Assembly: GCF_012489685.1 (NCBI RefSeq)
Contig: NC_080046.1
Span: 29,503,881 to 29,567,880 of the forward strand
Length of the DNA: 64,000 bases
Reading direction: 5' to 3'
Source of the DNA: Lotus japonicus
Taxonomy: Eukaryota > Streptophyta > Magnoliopsida > Fabales > Fabaceae
Position numbers and translations under genes: made by a program. The notes under the pieces were generated by a model that was not told the origin of the DNA, searched no databases, and worked only from the letters and a program-made list of their open reading frames with translations. Each line of letters begins with the position of its first letter. The first letter of the stretch is position 1. Shown here piece after piece: positions 36,425-46,700 of this stretch.

Positions 36425-38015
36425 CATACTACGTTCAAGCCATTTTCTCACTTAAATGAACCCGATGCAAGTATCGCCCTTTCTTGGATCGATACTTAGA
36501 TTAATTGCATAATATGACAACGTCATATTTGTTCTAATTGTCTCACAATTATTCTTTAGCTTAGTTTCTACTCATTTCTTGATTCATGGATCATTTTATT
36601 TTGCTCAAAGTGATTCAAATTTATATTTTATCGTTTCATAGAGTTCCTCATAATTTTTGAGATAATAATATATCACCCTTATATTTTTATCTTAACTCTA
36701 TGAGTTAAATCATTCAGTGTCTAAATCAATCTGTACCGATTAATAAATATCTCATCCTTTTTACTTGGCTTTTCTTGCTCCACGTCTTTCATGTTGGCCA
36801 ATCCATTCATTTTACCACATGTTTCTACTTTGTTCATTCCAAATTTCTTTCCCTGGCAGAATGCGCACACCGTAGTCCCTCTTTTTCTCTTATTCACGTC
36901 TTATTTTCCTCACCACTCTCTTTACTCTCATTTTCAATTGGTTTCTGCAGCAATTTATAATCCTTGTTCCTTTCATCTTGTTCTCATCACCAACCTCATC
37001 TCGTTCATTTTCTTTGTGGCAGCGCCCACACACAACTGTGCCTTTTTCCTTCATGATCAAGCCACCACCTTGGTTCTCTCTTCACCCACGCAAGGCACAA
37101 ACCACCACCACCTCTAAGGCATTTTCATGGTAAAACCTCTTCTCCTTTTTATCATGTTTTTAATGGGTAAAGATTGAGTTTTGATTTGTTATGCTTTTTC
37201 AAAAATGACTTTCATCCAAAGTGCTTTTACAATTGTTGTTCCCTATCACCGGATCTATAGATTTCACTGATTAGTTTTCTAAAAAGTTGTTTTTTTTAGT
37301 TAAGTGATTTTTGGATTTTAATGATTTTAATTTAAGCCTTGATTAGTTATTTTTAAATGTTAAAAATGGCTTTGGAAGTGATTTGGGGAAAAAGGAAAAT
37401 TTATACATATTTATGTAGTCGTGGCCGAGCCTATGACATGTGTTTTGGGTTTGGAAAATCAATTCTGAAACTTGTTTTTATTTAGTGAAAATCATAAGTT
37501 AAGTTTATGGTGACAAAACTTTGGGCTTAAACACAAGAGGCTGAGAAGTTTTGGGTTAAACTGGAGTTTTAAAAGTATTGGGGTCTGTTTGATAAATTTA
37601 TTAAAGATTGAGGGTTGAAAAATAACTTACCTTTATATGAGGACCTTTTCGTGATTATGTGCTTATCAAGGGACTATGGTTGAATTACTTAAAAGTTGAG
37701 GACTGGTTTGCAAAATGGGTTTTTTTTAAGGACCTTTCTTTAAAACTCACAAATATTTTATCTTTGGACTTTAGTCCTTGAAACATAAAGTTTGTGCATT
37801 TAGCCTAAGTGAGCTAGAAAGATTGGCTAAGTTTGTTCTGGAACTTTAGATGTGACTTTAGAGGCTAAGGTTTAGTATGTGAACATGTGAAGGGTAAGAA
37901 GGACGGAAGCGCTTGACGACGAAGCCAAAGAACAAACGGAAGTGAGCCAACACGGGAAAGCAAAGATATGACTGGATTTGATTTGAGTCGCAACTTAGTA
38001 AGGAAAGCGCCGAAG
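36425..38015. other. Foreign block replacing the LTR promoter region in copy d
   Basis: This 1.6-kb block takes the place of about 1.03 kb in copy a (about 24735-25765), including the TATA region. It is AT-rich, with a CT-rich segment at 36890-37110 that has gene-leader character. I recognise no protein. Common sequence resumes at GGTTAGGGCAACTTGC. Confidence 0.6.
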
Positions 38016-38604
38016 GTTAGGGCAACTTGCTATTTAGCTATGATTGCATGATAGGCGTCGATAAACTCGACTTATGCTTTATCTGATGTTGTTTATGATG
38101 ATGAGTTGTTGTTATGATGTTTTACATAACTTGTGATATTGTGATATTGTTGTATTGTGCGTTTTGACGCGACTTCGGAGTGGAGATTCATTGATCTGGT
38201 GATCTTTGATATTTCGGGTTGGATGAACAACCCTAGGCAAGTTCAAATGTGGGATTTGAGACTTAGCCATTTGTTGGGATTCGGTTGAATACTTAGACTT
38301 TCCCCGGGAAACTTCTTTTGGAGGGTTTTTGGAAACTTAGAAAGATTAGAATTTGAAAAACTAGAGACTTTGGGAGACTTAGACTTTGAGAAATAAACTC
38401 ATAACCTGACTAATCCAATTCGAACGTTTTTACTAAACGAATAATTATAGGGAACCTAAAGGAGAAAATGATTGCAAAAGACGGGGAAAAGTCGACTTTG
38501 GTTGTGGGTTTGGAGAGTTTTGGAATTGGGGAAGCCACTAAGGTGAGCTATGGTGATGATTGAAAGTCACCGAGTACTCTAGTACTCCTGGTAGTGTTGT
38601 TCGA

Positions 38605-38905
38605 GTCGTGTTGTATTGACCGGCACAGACTCTGGGCTTTGTTTGTGGGTTTTGTGGTGGGAGTTGTGTTGTATTGACCGACACTAACTCCGAGTCGTGT
38701 TGTATTGACCGACACTGACTCTGGCTTTGATTTTGGGTTTTGTTGTTGGGGTTGTGTTGTATTGACCGACACTTAGTGCTCTTGTTGTTTGGGCTGTGTT
38801 GTATTGACCGACACTAGACCCTTGTGTATTCTTGTTGGTGGAGTTGTGTTGTATTGACCGACACTTACTCCGAGTTGTGTTGTATTGACCGACACTAACT
38901 CTTGG
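38605..38905. repeat. Seven copies of GTGTTGTATTGACCGACAC
   Basis: A 19-20-bp motif recurs at irregular 30-55-bp spacing. The ends GTGT and ACAC are complementary. Copies a, b and c have three each in the equivalent place. Confidence 0.85.
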
Positions 38906-38984
38906 GTTGTTTCGAGTTTGGGTTTGAGCTAAACACTTATGTGGTGAGGACGATTCGATGTTTGGCTAACCATATTGCATCAAT

Positions 38985-39190
38985 CGGGTGAATAACGGGA
39001 ATGGTTCACCTGTGCATCTCATGGTGAATAACGGGAATGGTTCACCACTGCATTTAATGATGAATAACGGGAATGGTTCATCATACGGTGAATAACGGGA
39101 ATGGTTCACCAAGGATGAATAACGGGAATGGTTCATCCATAGTGAAGAACGGGAATGCTTCACTTGTGGCGAACGGGAACGCGTCACAAT
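38985..39190. repeat. Array of palindromic GGTGAA...TTCACC units
   Basis: Seven units around the core TAACGGGAATGG. The arms are inverted repeats that vary together: GGTGAA/TTCACC (units near 38988, 39023, 39086), GATGAA/TTCATC (near 39059, 39112), AGTGAA/TTCACT (near 39141). A shortened GGCGAACGGGAACGCGTCAC ends the array. Confidence 0.9.
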
Positions 39191-41040
39191 CCGGATCATA
39201 TTGTGCATTTCACGCATACATTCATTCTGACTGGAATCGTGTGCTGTTTGATTTATTGAAGCATTGTTAGAGCCATAACATGCTAGGATTGTTTATATAT
39301 ATATATCAACATATATATCTATACCCCATATCACATGTTGAATGTATATCTACTTATTTCCGTGAGTTGACCCTAGCGCCTTGGCTTTGGTTGCATGTTG
39401 TGTTTGGGCGGTCGGCCTGCTGCCAGATGTCGACGGTGGATTGGATTTCGATGGTCTCTCCCTCGGAGGGGGATCAGGTATGAGTTGGTGGACCGTCATG
39501 CCCCCACCGCTTGGGTGATCTATCTTGTGGGTCATCGGGTGACGTACCGGGGAAGGGTCATGGAGGACCGGACTGACGAGCGTGGACGTCTGACGAAAGG
39601 AGCTTTACGACGCATGGAGCTGAGCTTCAACTTGCCGACTTCAGTTCGCCGTGGACTCGGTACTGGGATGGTAGGTTTAGGCAGGCGTCATATTTTGTGT
39701 AGAGCTCTGATTCGTTTTGCTTTTGGGACAGGGTAGGTTCCCGACGCATGACTTTTGTGTGGTTCTCTTACTGAGGGATCACAGTGAGTCAGTCGGACCA
39801 TAGGGGTCTTTGCTTAGGCCATTTTGAGGCCGACTTTCTCCTAGTAGTTTGTAATTATAATTTTCCTCACTTACACTTCTGGGTCTGTATACATTTGCCT
39901 ACGGGCACACTGCTTTGGAGTCACTGCGAGTGCGCGTGACGTGGAAGTGCAGTTGAGGCTGTACATGTTTATATTTGATGTATATTGGTTAGTTTAGTGG
40001 TTGGGCTATGTCTTTATTTCCTATTGATTGATTTAAAAGGAATCAAACGGAAAAAAAAAATTACCTGTTTTCCGCGTAGAGTTTATTTTTGGTTACTAAA
40101 GTGGCACCTGGAAATCGGGGTGTTACATATCCCATAACCAAACCCTCATGCAAAAACCCTCCAACAACAAAACTTTTCACAACAAATCATGGCAACAATT
40201 CCCTAACAACCTACCCAATCCTAGGACCAGCCCTTACCTTGCTAAAACCTTGATGAAAGAAGAAAAGGATGAAGTTTTGAAGAGGCTTTTCCTTTCTGTC
40301 CAAGTTCCCTCCCTCTTTCTCCTTCTCGAATCCTCTCCCTCTCTCTCGTGATCTCACTCTCTCTTGCTCCCCTTCACGACGGCGGCCGGCGGTAAGGGTG
40401 GAAGGTGGCGGCTCCTCTCTTCTCCTCTCCTTTCTCTCTTCTGTTTTAACGTGATGGAGGTGCTGCCCAAGGGTTTCTAATTCAGATTTTGTGTGAATGA
40501 GAAAAACTCTTTCCCCCAAACCCTATTGAACCCGCGGCTACACATGCACGGGCTAGGGTTTTGAATTTTTTTTTCTTTCTAAGCCCAAACAAGTAAAAAC
40601 CCTGAACCCAACTAATTACTCACTTAAACCGGTCTGACTTATGAGAAAACCAAACCACTTTTTAATAAAAACAAGATTAAAACAGGAATTAAAAGGAAAA
40701 TTCTCCAATTAACCCGCTGGTACTGTACAGCCAAAACCATCGTCACTAAAACTACAATATCTCGAGGTACCGATATCGGAATGACCTGATTCCACTTCGA
40801 GAATTTTCTACACTTAAAGGGCTACAACTCTCATTAAGGAAGTTTTCCCAAATGAGGTTGTTAAGACCCTTTAAAAATTCACACAAATTGACTGTCGAGA
40901 TCTGCCAATTTCCAAACTTGAACAAAACCCTCATTTTATTCAATCTTTCTCAAAAAAACAAAACAAACTAAAATAGGGCCTTACAATTCACCATTGTTGC
41001 AGATTGCGGAAGCTTTGTGATGATTATGCTCTTGATACCA

Positions 41041-41305
41041 TAACAGAAATCTCAACCTAGCTTTCAGAGGAAGCTCAAGGAAGAAGAAGAAACTGAAATT
41101 GTATTGAATCTATTGAAAATGAATATTTAGAATACAAAGTGTTTATGCTAAACTCTATTTATAAAGTAAACTCTTAACTAACAGTAGTTATAACTATCCT
41201 AACAAACTTTGACAGCTGGAATGAACTAACTACTAACTATTACAAATGAGTCCTTGCACTTTTGCTTCTATGCTATACTGGTCCTTGATCTCTAGTATTT
41301 TCACA
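41041..41305 (-). repeat. copia-1 5' LTR
   Basis: 265 bp, about three differences from 1797-2061. The PBS abuts it at 41028-41040. TSD TTTAT follows at 41306. Confidence 0.88.
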
Positions 41306-41375
41306 TTTATAATTTAAAAATTACATATATATGAAAAAAAATTATTAATTTATTAAAAAATTCCAACATAAAATT

Positions 41376-41403
41376 CCGTGGGTTGCACGAGTTATCACAA
41401 TAG
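41376..41403 (+). other. Probable Helitron 3' terminus
   Basis: A short hairpin, CCGTG-GGTTG-CACG, is followed about ten bases later by AATAG then T. Helitrons end with such a hairpin and CTRR inserted before T. Here the terminal C has become A. It lies where the Helitron tail should resume once copia-1 is removed. Confidence 0.5.
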
Positions 41404-41458
41404 TTTAACTTAAGATACCACTAGTACACCAAATATTTTTATTTGAAGTTTGGATCTA

Positions 41459-42060
41459 AGGGGTTGTTTGGTTTGGAGGAAAGAAAGAGAAAGGATTGAA
41501 GAAGGAAAGAAAGCACAAAAATCAAGAAACTTTCCCTCCTTTGGATTAGAAGAAAGAGGGGAAGGAAAGAAGAATCTTAGTGGGGCCTACCCCAAAAAAC
41601 TTTCCTCCCAATTTGGACGGAAATCTGGAAAAGTTTAACAATTTTATTCAAACGACTATAATACCCTTCAATTTATTATACATTATATTGCCTATGATTT
41701 AAAAAAATCGGAAACTAACTTTTCATCCATTATATTGATGATATGTAAAAAAAAAAAAAAAGCTTACGTATGTTATCATAAATGTTATATCATATACATT
41801 TTTTCAAATGAATTTTTTTAAAATGTAATACGTATTATCTAGTGCAGTTTCCGTTTCTTTTAATAAATGTTGTTTCCTTTATTTTTAGTTTTTTTTGTAA
41901 CATAAATTTTTTTCCTTTATTTTCAGTTTGAATGAGAAAGTAAAAGATTATTTACATATTTTAAAAATAAAAGAGAGATCAGGGTATTTTTGTCATTGCA
42001 TAAATACAAACTTTTATTTCCACTCACTTTTTCTTTCCCCTTCTCTTAAACCAAACAACC
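41459..42060. mobile_element. Tourist-like MITE
   Basis: Inverted ends GGGGTTGTTTGGTTT and the complement of AAACCAAACAACC, flanked by TAA (41456-41458 and 42061-42063), the 3-bp TSD of PIF/Harbinger elements. AT-rich, no coding capacity. Confidence 0.7.
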
Positions 42061-42063
42061 TAA

Positions 42064-42157
42064 GAAATCACCCCACATTCATTTATTTTTCCTTTCTTTA
42101 ACATTTCTTTTCCTTTCCTTTCTTTTCTTTTCTTTTCTTTCCAAACCAAACAAAGCC
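42064..42157. mobile_element. Orphan right end of a second Tourist-like MITE
   Basis: A CTTTT-rich stretch ends in CCAAACCAAACAAAGCC followed by TAA. This is a second terminal sequence of the same type with no partner of its own, so the MITE at 41459 may have inserted into it. Confidence 0.5.
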
Positions 42158-42199
42158 TAAAGAATGCTTGTCATGTTTTGATTTTAGTGGAAAAGAAAA

Positions 42200-43615
42200 G
42201 GCTTAATACATCAGAAGGCCCCTGTAATTGTAAAGGGAATCAAATCCAGGGCCTAGAAAATTTTTGCATCAAATTGGGTCCCTAGAAAAATTTTTTTAAT
42301 TCAATTAAGGCCAAAGTGTGCCAGCTCTCAATTTTATCCCAGTCAGCATTTCCACGTGGCTTTTATTATTATTTTTTAATTTAAAAAAATAATTAAAAAT
42401 TATTTTTAATTCCATCTCAGTTAAGTAATCAGAAAAAAAAATTAAAAAACTTAATAAATAACCTAATCTAATAATCCTTAACTAAACAAACTAATAATCT
42501 AACTAATAAACTAATCTAATAATCTAACCTAATCTAATCTAATAATCCCTATAACCAATTTCAATCTTCCCCAAATTAAACCCTAACTGAAGAGAGATTA
42601 AGAACACAGAGAAGTCTCCCCCTCTCTCCTAGCCGGCGGCCACCATCATCACCATAACCACCATCTCCATTTTCCCCTCTGAATCACACTAGCACTGGTC
42701 CTTTTCTTCCTAATCACCTTTGTCGTTCCTCTGTTTCTCATCTCCTCAAAGCAACACATCTATGTTAGAATCAAAGAAGGAATTCTGAGCTAGACTAAAC
42801 CCAGAACCCACCCACCTCCACGCCACCCAGAACCTACCACCACCATCAACCAGAAACCCAGAAACCACCCACCACCATCACCAACCTCTTCACGCCACCC
42901 CAAACCCAGAACCCACCACTATCCCTCAGATCCATCGAATCACAAGAAGAGGAACGATGTTGCTTCCAAGCAGCGTTCCCTGAGGGCTTTGAGATCATCG
43001 GAACAGTAGGAATCAGAGAGAGGAAGAGCGTGATGGGGGCGACAGAAAAGGATGACGAACCCAGCAAACCCATTCACCACCGCAAGCCACCACAAGCCCA
43101 GGACGACCACATATGATTTATAGAGAGGGACATGAGGGGCGGTGGTGACAAGGAAGCAGCGGTGGAGCGCGACCTACACTGAGGGTTTGCAGGGTTGGGG
43201 GTGGGGGGTTGGGGTTTCGTTTGGGTTGAGTTGGGTTGGGTTGGGTTGGGGGTGGGGTGAGGTTGAGGGTGGGTATGGTGGGAGAGAAGGGAGGAAGATG
43301 AGAACTGAGAAGTTCAATCAGAATGATGAATGATGAATAAAAAATGATGAATAATTAATTAAATATTTTTTGAATAATTAAAAAATGAGTTGGAATTAAA
43401 AAATTAACTTTTAGAATTTTTCAATTAAAAAATAATTCCAAATGCCACGTGGAAAAGCTAAGTAGGCTAAAATTGAAGCCACTTCAGCATCAGACGCACT
43501 TTGTCCTTAATTGAATTAAAAAAAATTTTCTAGGGACCCAATTTGATGCAAAAATTTTCTAGGCCCTGGATTTGATTCCCTTTACAATTACAGGGACCTT
43601 CTGATGTATTAAGCC
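42200..43615. mobile_element. Non-autonomous Mutator-like element 1
   Basis: Long inverted ends (about 110 bp) start GGCTTAATACATCAGAAGG. The perfect 9-bp TSD AAAAGAAAA (42191-42199 and 43616-43624) is diagnostic of Mutator elements. The middle (about 42590-43310) is GC-rich and leader/exon-like, unlike the AT-rich arms, suggesting a captured host fragment. A minus-strand frame reading SDDLKALRERCLEAT near 42960-43010 is the best protein-like piece, but I cannot name it. Confidence 0.88.
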
Positions 43616-43752
43616 AAAAGAAAAAGGTGAAAGTGAAATATCGAATCGTTTCGATTTGATAATAAAAAAAAAAGTTAATAGCCAATATCACGTACACATT
43701 GATCAGTGATGATACGAATCGCGTGAGCGTCCTCGTGTGTTGGATTCATTCG
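43616..43752 (+). promoter_or_regulatory. Immediate upstream region of the Rab3GAP gene
   Basis: Only 137 bp separate the Mutator element from the start codon. There is a CCAAT-like box (GCCAATATCACG) near 43680 and an A-rich stretch, but no clear TATA box. The 5' UTR probably lies here, so core promoter functions must be in this strip or inside the transposon. Confidence 0.45.
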
Positions 43753-46700
43753 ATGGCGTCCTCCTCCGCAAGCAAGAAGATCCCAGCTGCTGATGCTACT
43801 GACGACGACGAACACACCGAAGTGGAAGATGAAGAAGAAGAAGAAACTGTATGTTTTCGAAACAAAAAAAGATCGAATCAAAATTAATTTGAGATGTGCT
43901 AATTCGTTCACATGTTGATTGATGCAGCCTGAGCATTTTGATGATTTCACCCTCGCTTCTTCCTGGGAACGGTGTGTCTGTGTATTCCAGATTCACATTA
44001 CTGCCAAAGAAGATTTAATTGGTTTAATTTTTGTTGTTAATGGTTTGTTTTTTCATAGGTTTATTTCTGAAATTGAAGCTGTTTGTCGGCTTTGGACGTC
44101 TGATGGTCCAAAAAATTTATTGGTAAGCATTGGAAGTGAATGAATTTGGCATAACTTGGTAATGGTGGAAAAGGTTGGGGTTGAAACTTGTAAGAATGAA
44201 AACTTCATGCCAATTTCATCTTGGACCTGAATGAAAAATCCTGTTTCTCTATCCCAGGAAAAAGGGGCAGTTCACTTGGAGTATTCTGGTAATTTGTACA
44301 AGGTGAAATCTGAATTGAAGTATGCCATGAAAAGTTACTGCATGGAGTACTATTTTGAGACCAAACCTGATGGTACTTTTATAACCCGTTTTTTTATTAG
44401 ATGGTAAATGCTTAGTAGGTTGAGGTTGGAATTCATGAATTTTTGTTGTAGTTTAATCTATCTTGGCATCTAATTGATGCAGGCAAACCTGCGGACTGGA
44501 ATTTTGATTTGCATGATGTGCAGTTATGTTTCGGTGTAAAGGAGTTTTTGGTATGGCTTAATGACGTGTCTTTCCTTGTACTGGAATTTTACTGGTTTCA
44601 CTAAGGTTAAGGAAACACTTCTTCTCATGTATTTTCCTAGGTGATTGCTCCTCAGAGTGCAAGTGGTGTGGTTCTTGATCCGCCAGAGGCTAGCAAGCTC
44701 TTGAGTGCTGTTGCAATTGCTTTGTCAAATTGTTCAAGGTGACCATTCTTCCCTATTCTTATGGGGCAGGCATTGTTTGGAGCATGTATAAAATAGAATG
44801 CAATCATTTTATTTTGTGATATTCTTCTTGGTTTCATCCCTTTTGTTGGAACTAAAATGTACCACTTTTAATCCCATGCTTTGTTATATAGAATAAAGTT
44901 ATAAAACTCATGTTATATCTTGCCCGCTTAAACATTGATGAAATTATAGGGTTTAGTCTTCACGGCATGAAAAGGACAAAAATGGAACACGAAATAAAAT
45001 TGTATTGATATGATATATTAGGTGTGATCTTATAAAAGACAAAAGCCTTACCCATACTTGTACTAATGGTAGATTTCTAATTGTACTCAAATAGAGAAAC
45101 TAACTAAAATTCCTCATGCTAATTAAATAAGGTAGCAAGTCAATATAAATATGGAAATAAAGATATCAATTCTGAAGAAAGATCTGAATTGCCCTAAATT
45201 ACTCTAAAGTCTAAAGATATGATCAAGATCTTATAAGATATCTTTTTATATTCCAACAAACACTTCTATAAAATGCTACCTTTTATGTGTTGTGAAATTT
45301 ACAATAACTTATGTTCATCAGCACATTTTTATTACATTTTTCATGTCTGATTGTAAACGGTAACTATATACTGCTTGTTCTCTTTGATGTTTGAGTGTGC
45401 CATGCCTCTTAGTTTTTAATGGAGAACTTGTTATGTTGTTGGATCAATTTGTCCTGAATCAACTATTCCAAAATTTTAAGCTGGTGGTTGAAGACACATG
45501 AATGATTTTATACTACTTCTAACACGCCTCCTCACACAAGAGTCCATTGGGCTTGAAGCGTGAGCGTTGCACAGAACCATCTACCTTGTGTTGGAATTCA
45601 ACTTACATTATAAAAGTTGGGGCAACAAGGATCAAACTGACGAACTCTTACCACTTGGTCATAGAGGCTTTGATATCATGTCATGAACCAACCCAAAAGC
45701 TTAAGCTTTTGGGTGAAAACATATGACTGCTTTTATATTATACTTCTAGCAAAATGTTGTGGTTTACAAATTTTTTAATAGATCGTTGAAATGTCCCGTT
45801 TAGTGAAATTTTGGTAACTATAATGGGGTTTGGTTTCTCATAATATTTTCTTCGTAGTTTATGGCCAGCATTTGTTCCAGTTCATGATCCTTCTCGGAAA
45901 GCTTATATTGGAATTCAGAGCATGGGTACTGTATTTACTAGAAGGTTTGAAGCAGATCGAATTGGCAGTCAAGTTCCAATAAAACTTATGCATTTGGAGG
46001 GGCTGTACGAATTATTTGTATCGAAGTTTGTAAGTTCCTGGCTTAGGTTGTTAAAATTTAAGGCTTGTTTAATTTTCTGCTGTTGGAATACATCCATTTT
46101 TAATTTGCATGAAAATGATTGGTAATTTGTTGTCAGCTTTCGAAGAAAGTTATGTCTGTGATATATTATTTTTTATCCTTTTCTATATTTTCACATATTT
46201 TACCTACATATGTTGCTTAGACTCTTTGCATAAATAGTATCCTTTTCCCTTTAATTCATGTTAAACCTAGTAGTTCAATGCAAAATTTTGACTAATTGTC
46301 TGCTGTTTCCCTTAAAATTCCACCTGTACTAATTACTTTCAATTTGATGCTGAAGGCGTACTCCACATTGGATCTATCCGTTCATGATTTTAAAGTCCGA
46401 TTTGCAATGAAGCTAACATTCAGAACACTTCCCTATGATGATGACTATATGAAAGGTTTTGGTGAAAAAATTACCAAATCTGGAGAAAACCTTACTGGGG
46501 AAATGTCCAATGGGAAACAGTGGGATGATGATTGTTCTTGGAGTGAGTGGTATTCTGCAGAAGATCCTGTCAAAGGTAATTTCGTGGATGTAGGAACTTG
46601 TAGGCAGAGATAGCTTTAGGTTCTTGCGCGTATACTTTCATTAGATGGAACAAGTTTTACGACTGGAAAACATCTTTATATATACATGCATATATTTATA

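Larger units (their letters stand above)
35894..40127 (+). repeat. Solo LTR of the long-LTR family, copy d
   Basis: 4,234 bp from TGTAAGACCTGG to GGTGTTACA, with perfect TSD TATCC (35889-35893 and 40128-40132). The first 0.5 kb and the part from about 38020 match copy a. Between about 36425 and 38015 the sequence is unrelated to copies a-c. It has seven copies of the GTGTTGTATTGACCGACAC motif (38605-38900) and an array at 38985-39190 not seen in the others. It lies inside the chromovirus LTR. Confidence 0.9.
29221..40985 (-). mobile_element. Tekay-like chromovirus without gag
   Basis: The right (5') LTR is 34006-40985, split by a solo LTR. The PBS is at 33991-34002 (TGGTATCAGAGC, minus). Pol runs 33857 to 30505 with a C-terminal chromodomain, a polypurine tract lies at 30471, and the left LTR remnant is 29221-30467. 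Only 148 bp separate the PBS from the protease, so gag is deleted. The right LTR minus its insertion is about 2.74 kb, while the left one keeps only its inner 1.25 kb. Its LTR begins TGTAACGCCCCGATTTC, very close to the TGTAACACCCCGATTTC of the long-LTR family. Confidence 0.85.
34006..40985 (-). repeat. Chromovirus 5' LTR, interrupted by a solo LTR
   Basis: Pieces 34006-35893 and 40133-40985 together make about 2.74 kb. The inner part matches 29221-30467 with scattered differences. It includes a run of 13-14 C at about 34466 and repeated ACACACCGTCCGC-like motifs near 34710-34770. ATTCAC at 40986-40991 follows its end. Confidence 0.83.
1797..41305 (-). mobile_element. Ty1/copia element (copia-1), stretched to 39.5 kb by nested insertions
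   Basis: Two 265-bp LTRs at 1797-2061 and 41041-41305 differ at about three positions by eye. They are bracketed by a perfect 5-bp TSD, TTTAT (1792-1796 and 41306-41310). The primer-binding site next to the right LTR (41028-41040) reads TGGTATCAAGAGC on the minus strand, matching the initiator-Met tRNA 3' end. A polypurine tract borders the left LTR at 2062-2080. Coding remains are at 12953-16441 and 2062-2298, all on the minus strand. Everything at 2304-12947 and about 16442-40985 was inserted later. The element sits in the tail of a Helitron. Confidence 0.85.

Noticed and set aside
42200..43615. Naming the gene fragment inside Mutator element 1
   Set aside because: The best stretch (SDDLKALRERCLEAT) is too short for me to assign to a family.
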